From the NCBI GenBank assembly GCA_002762735.1, contig PCVV01000048.1, positions 235 to 7,474 on the forward strand: DNA of 7,240 nt. Direction: 5' to 3'. The position numbers were made by a program, and so were the translations under genes. Positions within the stretch are counted from its first letter, which is position 1, and every line of letters begins with the position of its first letter. Origin of the DNA: Candidatus Pacearchaeota archaeon CG11_big_fil_rev_8_21_14_0_20_30_13 (GTDB taxonomy: Archaea; Nanobdellota; Nanobdellia; Pacearchaeales; GW2011-AR1). The notes under the pieces were generated by a model. The model made no database searches. It was given only the letters and a program-made list of their open reading frames with translations, and was not told where the DNA came from. Of the stretch, positions 1-7,172 are shown in pieces.

Positions 1-3000
1 AATTTCATTGAGTTTAGAAAGAAATTGGTCTTCAGTTAACATCCCATTTTGCTTTGCTAAATTTTCTTTTAAGAGATCCCCTAAATTTTCAAGAGTTTGA
101 TTTTTACTTATTTGAAAATTAAAAACATCTTGTGCAGAAAGGCTTTGCCGATCAATCCAACATCTCATGTTTATATTATCACAATATCCCACATCAACCC
201 ATCTTTGGTTTAAACCGGGATAACTTAAATCATTATTTTTTCCGGGATTTTCAGTTGCACAAATTCTTGTAACTCCCTCATTAGCTATCTCTGGGGAAGC
301 GACATTTGAAATTCCTGCTTCTAAATTTGGATTCAAAAGACTAATCAAGTTTGGAGTTCCTGAAATACATTCGCTTTGACTAGTAATATTATTTATAATA
401 GATTGATCCTTTACATATTGATCTCCTAAATAATTAATTACAAAATCCGTACTTACAGTTCCAAAGCCACATTCTTCTTGATTATTCACTTGAACACAAA
501 GTTGTTTATATCCTTCTGAAGCTGTAAAATCTTTGGTATTAGTTTCATATTCTCCTGGAGGGATATACCCAGAATCGACAGCTAAAGAGTAAGAAGCATC
601 GCTGTAATAAGAAGAACCATCTCCCTTCAGATAAATCCTATAATAAGCTCCCTGATCATTTCCTGCAAAGATATGATAAAAAACTTTGTACTGAACTTGA
701 GGAGGATTCGTTACACTTGAGAAAGGAATCACATCGAATTTTGCAGTAAACTGCGGAGGACTCTTTGATTGCGTCAAAGCATCAAGAGCCCCTTGACCTT
801 GAGGATAAACCACAGATAAGAAATTTTTACAAACTAAACTTCCAACTTCTTCTTGGCTCTTTGCTTTAAACGCACTATTTGCATTTAATGAATAATACTG
901 AACTAAATAGTCTGCAGAATTTTTTGCATTTTGAAGAGCACCCTGTATTCCTCCGACGTACTCTCCTCCCCCTTTTGCTCCACCACCAAATATTAAACTA
1001 TCGATTTTAGGAACCGCTAAATTTAGAATCGGAAGAGCTTGTCTCCAGAAAAATTCACACATGTAAATACTATTTATTTCATCACATATTCCGGTTGTTG
1101 ATCCAGTAGCTAAACTTGTATTAAGACATTCCCTATAAGATTTTGCAACAGATATAAAATTGTCAACCCCTGCTTTCACTCCAGTTAAGCAAACCGGAAC
1201 ATAAATCCCTTCATTCCAATTAGGTAAACAAAGCATTACACTTCCAACAACTCCTGATTGAACCACATTTTGAACAGTATATTCTCCTCCATAATTACAT
1301 CTCGAAGAAGGACAAATCACTGGGTCACAAGCATTAAATAAAATTTTGCATTCCGAAGGGCTCATCACATCTGTACATTCCACAGTTGGAGTATTTACTT
1401 CCGGAACTCCAATATCGTAAATTTTCCCGTCTAATTTAATATTTTTAATTCCATCTTTATATGCAGTCGAAACAGTCTGAATATTTTTTACTGCGATATT
1501 CACAAGTTTGATTGAATCACTAGAGCTTAAAGTTCCAATATTAGAATATGTATTTACATTTCCTAAATTAATCAATTGACAAGCATCATTCATCGGATTA
1601 TACTCCATTACTCCATCTGAACCCGCATTGCACACCCAAAAACTATTAACTCTTCCAGAAAGATCATAAGTTTTTGATGAAGAAGGGATAGAGGCAATCT
1701 GAGGAATATAAGCATACCATCCTTTATCTGAATCTATTGGGACCAAAGCTGGAAGACCTTTGTAAGGATCTGTTTCGTAATATTTTATTTCTGGATTCTT
1801 TATCGGAATTCCGTCGGAGACATCTGCTTTTTTAAAGTAGATTTGATAAAATTCTTTAGGAAGATTTTCTTTTGAAACAATAGACTCTCCATCTTCTGAA
1901 TAAACCATCAAAAATTCTGTTTCATTTTTCTGAATATAAAATTGTCCCTGAACTTTTTCTTCTAAAATTGCATAATAAATGTTGCCTTGAGTACTAATTA
2001 TTTTTTGCACAGGAGTTTCAGCAGAATGTTTTTTACTAAAATCCAAATTTTTGAAATTTGTAACCGTTCTTCCAGAATAGGAAATTGATTTTATATCTTT
2101 TCCAACTTCTAAAACAGAAATATCTCCCTCAGAGATACTATCCTTTTTTGCAGCTTCTACAATTCTAAGAGTGTTATCATAATTTTTCTGAACTCCATAT
2201 AAAAGAGTAAATAATCTTTTTTTGTAAGTAGAATCTTCAGGATATTTAGAAGCTAAATTTGCATAAAGTTCGATTTGTTTTGCATCTTCAAAACTATAAA
2301 GTTTTCCTAAATTATCTCCAGTTATAGAATTTAAAATCTTTGGCATATCAACCGTTTCCACTCCTCCATCTGGATTTTTAAATGTTGAATCTAATCCATT
2401 CAAACTAGTTTTAATCTGATCAGCATATCCTTTCTCCATTAACACATTTTGATTAACTTTATCCTGGCCGAAAAGTCCTCCAGAAGTTGTAACTCCGTCG
2501 ATAGATTGAAGTGTTTCAAAGGCCTTAGTTTGCCTGTCCATCTCTTCACTAACTTGTTTAACTTCTGCTTCAATTTTATCAGAATTATCAAAAAGGCATT
2601 GGTCTTTTGTGGAATAGGTTTTTGTTCCGACTCTCAAACTTTCACATTGAGAATTCCATCCTTTTTCTCCATTCATAACAGTCTTCCTTGCAATTGAATC
2701 TATTCCAGAATTAAATAATAAATTTTTAGCAGTAAGAACTGCACCAGTTATTTCACAAGTTGTTTGAAAAGTTTTTATCGTCGACCCAAGGTTTTCTGAG
2801 ATTACACCGAGGGTATTCAAAAGTTTGTTTAATTTTTCAATTCTAGATTTAGTTTCCTCAGGAGAAAGTTGAATGGATCTTTTTTCGATTCCAACTGTAA
2901 AATTAAAATCAATTTTGCTGAAATCTCTAAATTGGGTATGCACAGAAACTTTTGCAACTTTTTTTAAATTGATCTTTGTGATAACAAAAGTATAATCTGT

Positions 3001-5052
3001 CCCATCAACATTGAATGGAATATCTTTTTCAAGAGTTCTGGATGGGGAAGTTAAAAAAGACCCTGCAGTTGAAAGAACACTCCTATTTTGCAAGCTAAAA
3101 TCAAGATTTGCATATTTCTCATCCTTTATTTCATTTAGTTTTATGAACTCTTTATTTGAATTAGTTTTTCCGGAAGTACTAAAAAAAGAATCTAAGTAAA
3201 CAGTCTCTCCTTTTGCTAACTTAATTGGACTATTAATTGTTTTCTCTCCCTTCCTCACCATAATTTCTATTCCATAATCCTCAAAACTAGGCTCACGAAT
3301 CCCCTCTAAAGAAACTTCTTTGTAATCCCCATCCATCAAAATAGTTTGACTTGAAACTCCTTCATTCGAATATTGAGGAATCCCTTTACAAGGAGAGATA
3401 TCTAAGTTAGAGTTTGGATATTTTGTTTCAAATTCATCACAATATTTTTTTAAATCTTCTTTCTGATTTAAAACATTTGACAGATTTATTAATTGTAAAA
3501 GAGCATTTTCTCCAAGGGAAGCCGAATCCTCTTCAGGATATTTTTCATTTGCAAAATTCTGTTGAATTTGAATATAATCTCTTACAGCATTATTTTTATA
3601 CCCTATAAGCGTTTGATTTTTTAAATCTAAATTTGTTCCAATTCCAAAACTTTTTATTTGAACTCTTATTCCAAAAGCTTCTTCTGCTGGCCCATAATTA
3701 ATTCTCTTAACAGTATTTCCATTAAATAGCCGATCAGAACTTGTACTCAATAAACCAAAAAGAGACTTTAAATAATCCGAAGCTGTTTTATCGTTTCTTA
3801 AATCATTTTTTGCATATTTTGCAACTTTGCTTAGAGTATCTTGATCTAATTTTTCCAGAGGTTCTCCGGGAACTGTGACTAAATAGATTAACGAATTTCT
3901 TAGAGTGTCTGATTTAGATTTTGGATCTGTTCCAACGTATCCCAAATAAATAGTTTTTTCATCAAAAGAATATCCTAAAGGATCTCCAACGTGATAAGTT
4001 TTTTCTACTCCGCTGTTTATACTTAAAGTAATAGTTGGTTCAATTGCCAATCCAAATGTTTGGGATTTATCATCTCCTGCACATCTCACTTGGACCGTCT
4101 CTCTTAAACCTTCTCTTAAAGGATCTGAAACTACTTGGCATTTCCCGTCATAGAAAAATTCTCCATTTGTGACCTCAAAAATTTCAGAATTAACTTTCAA
4201 AACTGCTCTAGTTTCTTGTCCTTGAACTGCATCCAATTTAAACGAAGAAGAAGCGAGACATCCAAAACCTGGAAGAAAAAAAGAGGAAGATTCTTCTCCA
4301 ACATCTAAACTACGACTAAGAATTTTTTGTTTTTCAATTCCATTTTGATTTGAATTAAGCCCAGAATATATTGAAATTGAAGCCGAATTTGATTGAATAT
4401 CATCAGCTCTTAAATAACCCATATGATTAAAAAAAGCATATTGACCTTGCAATTCACTAAATTCGGAGTCAGTCATTAATGGAAGATAAAATTTATAATT
4501 TTCTAATCCAAAAGAATCTCTAAGAGAATAACGAATAGTTGCCGAAAGTCCTCCAGCAAGAAATTCCGGCATTGAAGATTCATTCGCATTTCTTTTCAAA
4601 AAAATTACTGCATATCCAATATTTTCCCATGCACCATTGCTTAGCTGCCTATCTAATCCCAAAGCGGGATAGCTTGGAACAAATGCAACCGTACTAATTC
4701 CCTCAGGATAAGTTCCTCCGAAGCTAATAGAATCTATTGAACTAACTGTAATCAAAGGATTTACTTTCAATGCTTGAAGTTTACAATAAACAGGAACATT
4801 TTGCTCTTCAAGCAAATCACTTCTAACAACAGGGGGGGTACATCCTCCTGGAACAATTCTAATAATAAAATCTTGACCACTTGTACAAATTTCACTATTA
4901 AAATTCACCTCAGAAGTCGTTCCAGAACCTAAGAAAGAGCTCCCAATTCCGGGTTGAGTAAACTGAACACTTGAAGTAGCATACGAAGCAGAAACAGATC
5001 CAAATAGAAAAATTAAAAGAAAAATTCCAAAATAAAATTTATTTGATTTCAT
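1..5052 (-). CDS. Giant Sec-secreted, cysteine-rich multidomain surface protein (C-terminus beyond window)
   Basis: One frame stays open from ATG at 5052 to base 1, giving 1684 codons with no stop; the gene continues past the left edge. I do not know its function. The start overlaps the upstream stop (ATGA) and follows GGGGGT by 9 bases. Residues 1-22 are a Sec signal peptide: K2/K5, a hydrophobic core at 6-20, then SVSA with likely cleavage after A22. Regions in order: a three-Cys module (C56, C71, C90) and conserved-looking region to about 230; beta-rich sequence with C265, C305, C324 to about 400; TPR-like helices with KYP motifs at 505 and 545; beta-rich sequence at about 560-725; long helices at 728-852; another KYP helix pair near 937; a GLPALVP/GWYAYIP module at 1101-1118; ten cysteines at 1226-1332, then FFWRQ; a beta domain with VFYHIFAG near 1455; and a C1624/C1631 RW...CW module. 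I count 30 cysteines, which suggests disulfides outside the cytoplasm. Motifs resemble, from memory, unnamed DPANN proteins. No catalytic motif was recognised. Confidence 0.93.
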   Translation of the reverse strand, partial: MKSNKFYFGIFLLIFLFGSVSASYATSSVQFTQPGIGSSFLGSGTTSEVNFNSEICTSGQDFIIRIVPGGCTPPVVRSDLLEEQNVPVYCKLQALKVNPLITVSSIDSISFGGTYPEGISTVAFVPSYPALGLDRQLSNGAWENIGYAVIFLKRNANESSMPEFLAGGLSATIRYSLRDSFGLENYKFYLPLMTDSEFSELQGQYAFFNHMGYLRADDIQSNSASISIYSGLNSNQNGIEKQKILSRSLDVGEESSSFFLPGFGCLASSSFKLDAVQGQETRAVLKVNSEIFEVTNGEFFYDGKCQVVSDPLREGLRETVQVRCAGDDKSQTFGLAIEPTITLSINSGVEKTYHVGDPLGYSFDEKTIYLGYVGTDPKSKSDTLRNSLIYLVTVPGEPLEKLDQDTLSKVAKYAKNDLRNDKTASDYLKSLFGLLSTSSDRLFNGNTVKRINYGPAEEAFGIRVQIKSFGIGTNLDLKNQTLIGYKNNAVRDYIQIQQNFANEKYPEEDSASLGENALLQLINLSNVLNQKEDLKKYCDEFETKYPNSNLDISPCKGIPQYSNEGVSSQTILMDGDYKEVSLEGIREPSFEDYGIEIMVRKGEKTINSPIKLAKGETVYLDSFFSTSGKTNSNKEFIKLNEIKDEKYANLDFSLQNRSVLSTAGSFLTSPSRTLEKDIPFNVDGTDYTFVITKINLKKVAKVSVHTQFRDFSKIDFNFTVGIEKRSIQLSPEETKSRIEKLNKLLNTLGVISENLGSTIKTFQTTCEITGAVLTAKNLLFNSGIDSIARKTVMNGEKGWNSQCESLRVGTKTYSTKDQCLFDNSDKIEAEVKQVSEEMDRQTKAFETLQSIDGVTTSGGLFGQDKVNQNVLMEKGYADQIKTSLNGLDSTFKNPDGGVETVDMPKILNSITGDNLGKLYSFEDAKQIELYANLASKYPEDSTYKKRLFTLLYGVQKNYDNTLRIVEAAKKDSISEGDISVLEVGKDIKSISYSGRTVTNFKNLDFSKKHSAETPVQKIISTQGNIYYAILEEKVQGQFYIQKNETEFLMVYSEDGESIVSKENLPKEFYQIYFKKADVSDGIPIKNPEIKYYETDPYKGLPALVPIDSDKGWYAYIPQIASIPSSSKTYDLSGRVNSFWVCNAGSDGVMEYNPMNDACQLINLGNVNTYSNIGTLSSSDSIKLVNIAVKNIQTVSTAYKDGIKNIKLDGKIYDIGVPEVNTPTVECTDVMSPSECKILFNACDPVICPSSRCNYGGEYTVQNVVQSGVVGSVMLCLPNWNEGIYVPVCLTGVKAGVDNFISVAKSYRECLNTSLATGSTTGICDEINSIYMCEFFWRQALPILNLAVPKIDSLIFGGGAKGGGEYVGGIQGALQNAKNSADYLVQYYSLNANSAFKAKSQEEVGSLVCKNFLSVVYPQGQGALDALTQSKSPPQFTAKFDVIPFSSVTNPPQVQYKVFYHIFAGNDQGAYYRIYLKGDGSSYYSDASYSLAVDSGYIPPGEYETNTKDFTASEGYKQLCVQVNNQEECGFGTVSTDFVINYLGDQYVKDQSIINNITSQSECISGTPNLISLLNPNLEAGISNVASPEIANEGVTRICATENPGKNNDLSYPGLNQRWVDVGYCDNINMRCWIDRQSLSAQDVFNFQISKNQTLENLGDLLKENLAKQNGMLTEDQFLSKLNEI
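1039..1377 (-). other. Cysteine-dense module within the giant protein (residues 1226-1338)
   Basis: Ten cysteines fall within 107 residues: 1226, 1235, 1242, 1247, 1252, 1275, 1288, 1309, 1323 and 1332. The core reads CDPVICPSSRC, followed by a hydrophobic stretch with C1275 (SGVVGSVMLCLPNW), then VPVCLTGV, and it ends in YMCEFFWRQ (1330-1338). An even number of cysteines suits up to five disulfides. The C-x4-C-x4-C start could also be a metal site, but without nearby histidines disulfides look likelier. I recall similar motifs in unnamed DPANN proteins and know of no named domain for them. Confidence 0.6.
5049..5052 (-). other. ATGA start/stop overlap
   Basis: The TGA of the 611-residue gene (5051-5049) and the ATG of the giant gene (5052-5050) share bases. 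This arrangement normally marks translational coupling, so that the two products are made in linked amounts. Confidence 0.85.
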
Positions 5053-6884
5053 ATAAACTTAACCCCCAATCCTTTTGCATCAACGAGGGTATAAACAATT
5101 TGAAGTTCTTGAAGTGAACTTGGAGAGTTATATCTCTCAACACTTATTTCTAATTTCTTATTTGAACTCAAATCTGCTTCTGAAAAAGTAAAACTCCCGC
5201 TTCCCCCTCCAACCAAAACATTTGTAAGATTCTGAGCAGGAACATTAAAATTGCTACATTCTTTATGGGTTATCCCGAAAATTCCTCCAATTCCAGAAGG
5301 GACCTCTACACATTGCTGAATCGTAGACGCATCGAATTTTATGCTAGAATTATCATACAAATAAATTTTTACTTCGTAAGTTCCTGCACTTAAGTTTATT
5401 TTATTTCTTTCTGGATAACTAATAATATTTGATTCATCATCTAAAGAAAAATAAATAATTGCCTTTTCATTAGCATGTGAATTTTGAACTTTTAGAAAAA
5501 CTTGCTTTTCATAATTTTTATCCATAATTAAAAAAATAGATCCATCATTAACGGTAGAAAAAAATTCAGATTTTTCTTTGTATCCTGGAGAGTTCACCAC
5601 AATTTTCCCATTTGCACATTGTGGAAAAACTCCTTTCAAGGTTCCATTTTTAGTTGAACCTATATAACATGAAGATCCTAAACAATCATAAGAAACTTCT
5701 CCTTCAACAGAGTTTAAATTCGAGCTAATTAAACTAACGGTTAAATTAGAGAAAGGCCCTTCACATAAATTAATTGTATTCTCTTGAATTGGACTAAATG
5801 AAGTAGACTTTTTTGCAACATTTCCCTCAAGAATTATTGCCAAAGGAAATTGAAATGTTTCATCATTTCTTGTTAGTTGAACTAGAACGGGGTACTTAAC
5901 ATTGTAAACAAAATGGTATGGGACATAGCAGAATCCTAAAATTCCCAACCCTTGTTGAGTTCCGACAGGCTTTGATACCAAAATTTGTGAGTTTGCAGGA
6001 TCCACCTCATAACTATTTGGCCAATCAATTGAATTAAAAACTTTAATCTCAGAGTCTACTGGTATATTAAGATTAAAATAATCAGTTTTTTCTCCAGAAT
6101 TTTTAAGAGCAAGAAAATTGTCTTGTGTTGCAATTTTTAAAGTGTCGAAAATTTCATTTGCATTCCAAATTTTTGGAGCACAAGTAAGTTCAACCCCGTC
6201 GACAGGAGCATAATTTCTTAAAACATCAACTGAATAATTCTCTAAGAAACTTTCTTTTTCTTCTTGATCATAAAATTTAATTGCATCACTATAAAGAGAT
6301 CCAAGCTCCGAATTGATTTCTACTTTATGATTTGCTAAAATTGCACTTTCTTCTCCTTTACCAACGTTCAAATCCATATCTAAAATCACCTGTACTGAAT
6401 TATCTTTAATTAAAACTTCCGTATTTGGATCTCCCTTCAAAATGCTGAATCCTCCTTTAGTAAATGAATTAAAATTACATTTTGGGACCTCATGATTCAA
6501 GTAATTTGCAAGTTGATTTTGAATCTCTTCTTTTGTTGGAACTTGATTAATTTCAAAATTATTTCCACTAACAGAATGCCAGTAAGGAATTGAGACTCCC
6601 AAGAAATCTAATTGTGAAGAAAAGGGCATGTACTGTGATCCAGAAACAAAAATTGGATCAGAGATATATCCTCCTTTTGATTCAATTATTTTAATTCCAG
6701 TCTGTGTTTTTTCTTGAATACAATTCAAAAAATTTGTTTCAATAGGATCAAAAGTAGAAGAAACTTTTACTGGAAAAAGAGTATCTTTGAATATGAAATA
6801 TGATGCAGCTGCAACAACTAAAACAATTGCAAGAATTACAAAAATTGTGACCTGTCCGGCTTTATTCACCCCTCTTCCGACCAT
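5049..6884 (-). CDS. Secreted protein with pilin-like N-terminal helix (611 aa)
   Basis: This is a complete gene of unknown function. The product has a short Lys/Arg/Gly tip (residues 1-10), then GQVTIF and one hydrophobic helix at about 12-32. The remaining 580 residues should lie outside the membrane. Gly10-Gln11 before the helix resembles the cleavage point of archaeal class III prepilins. Those normally carry Glu at mature position 5, where this protein has Phe15, so processing is uncertain and it may simply be an anchor. The body is beta-strand-like with ten cysteines (55, 136, 235, 319, 374, 401, 406, 423, 525, 543). Residues 395-450 (C-x4-C, GTLKGVFPQC, then a GY turn) look like a small carboxypeptidase-regulatory or PEGA-type beta domain, which is an inference. 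Several N-x-S/T sites could be glycosylated. A glycine-rich turn (VGGGSGS) lies at 558-564. The start is supported by a TATA box 22-29 bases upstream, implying a leaderless transcript. Its stop overlaps the start of the giant gene, so the two are probably translated together. Confidence 0.93.
   Translation of the reverse strand: MVGRGVNKAGQVTIFVILAIVLVVAAASYFIFKDTLFPVKVSSTFDPIETNFLNCIQEKTQTGIKIIESKGGYISDPIFVSGSQYMPFSSQLDFLGVSIPYWHSVSGNNFEINQVPTKEEIQNQLANYLNHEVPKCNFNSFTKGGFSILKGDPNTEVLIKDNSVQVILDMDLNVGKGEESAILANHKVEINSELGSLYSDAIKFYDQEEKESFLENYSVDVLRNYAPVDGVELTCAPKIWNANEIFDTLKIATQDNFLALKNSGEKTDYFNLNIPVDSEIKVFNSIDWPNSYEVDPANSQILVSKPVGTQQGLGILGFCYVPYHFVYNVKYPVLVQLTRNDETFQFPLAIILEGNVAKKSTSFSPIQENTINLCEGPFSNLTVSLISSNLNSVEGEVSYDCLGSSCYIGSTKNGTLKGVFPQCANGKIVVNSPGYKEKSEFFSTVNDGSIFLIMDKNYEKQVFLKVQNSHANEKAIIYFSLDDESNIISYPERNKINLSAGTYEVKIYLYDNSSIKFDASTIQQCVEVPSGIGGIFGITHKECSNFNVPAQNLTNVLVGGGSGSFTFSEADLSSNKKLEISVERYNSPSSLQELQIVYTLVDAKGLGVKFI
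5062..5067 (-). promoter_or_regulatory. Shine-Dalgarno-like site for the giant gene
   Basis: The minus strand reads GGGGGT, 9 bases before ATG 5052 and inside the end of the upstream gene. It can pair with the ACCUCC of archaeal 16S rRNA with one G-U wobble. It supports ATG 5052 as the start of an internal operon gene, unlike the two leaderless first genes in the window. Confidence 0.55.
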
Positions 6885-6905
6885 AGGTAAAAAATGAAAA
6901 ACACG

Positions 6906-6913
6906 TATATAAA
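6906..6913 (-). promoter_or_regulatory. Archaeal TATA box for the two-gene secreted operon
   Basis: On the minus strand this reads TTTATATA, a near-consensus archaeal TATA element 22-29 bases before ATG 6884, preceded by A-rich sequence (ACAAATA) fitting a TFB recognition element. The spacing again predicts a leaderless mRNA. It is the only promoter visible ahead of the 611-residue and giant genes. Confidence 0.7.
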
Positions 6914-6945
6914 TATTTGTTTAAAAACAGGAAAATCTCTTATTT

Positions 6946-6962
6946 AAAAAATCAGTAAAAAA
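6946..6962 (-). terminator. Oligo-T terminator after the 69-aa gene
   Basis: Directly after the TAA stop, the minus strand has T6, a short ACTGA interruption, then another T6. Paired oligo-T runs on the sense strand are the usual intrinsic termination signal of archaea, and no hairpin is needed. The position, between a stop codon and the next TATA box, fits. Confidence 0.55.
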
Positions 6963-7172
6963 TTAAATTCTTCTCGAAAAAAGAATAAGATAAAGGAAAT
7001 TAAGTGAGAGTAAAATCCCTCCCAAAAAAGTGAACAAAGAATCTACTGTTTGACCAAAACTAACTGCTCCCAAAAATAAAAGTTTAGAATTTAGAAAGTA
7101 AATTCCCAATAAAGCATCTAATAAAATCAAAACCCATTTTTTTCCATCTCTTCTATATACCCCAGCTCTCAT
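6963..7172 (-). CDS. Small two-helix membrane protein (69 aa)
   Basis: This is a short but credible gene whose function I cannot name. The product has a basic N-terminus (R2, R7, R8, K11, K12), a hydrophobic stretch at about 13-28 interrupted by one Asp (D19), a second hydrophobic run at 31-38, and a long helix at about 45-65 ending in SRRI. Positive charges at both ends predict a hairpin with both termini in the cytoplasm. No active-site or binding motif is visible. ATG at 7172 is preferred because a TATA box lies 22-28 bases upstream, fitting a leaderless message, and an in-frame TAA nine codons upstream rules out a long extension. T-runs directly after the stop suggest it is transcribed alone. 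Whether it relates to the downstream secreted pair is unknown. Confidence 0.75.
   Translation of the reverse strand: MRAGVYRRDGKKWVLILLDALLGIYFLNSKLLFLGAVSFGQTVDSLFTFLGGILLSLNFLYLILFSRRI

Noticed and set aside
2449..2697. Plus-strand open frame of 82 codons
   Set aside because: It lies wholly inside the giant minus-strand gene, has no plausible promoter or ribosome site, and its translation has low-complexity Phe/Ser/Leu content typical of an antisense shadow.
3011..3199. Plus-strand open frame of 62 codons
   Set aside because: It is antisense to the giant gene, with Phe/Ser-rich shadow composition and no supporting signals.
3414..3608. Plus-strand open frame of 64 codons
   Set aside because: It is antisense to the giant gene, with no initiation signal and no recognisable protein features.
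6885..6962. Possible C/D box small RNA in the spacer
   Set aside because: Only a loose ACTGA-like box is present; no matching RUGAUGA box or paired C'/D' boxes were seen, and terminator plus promoter elements account for the spacer.
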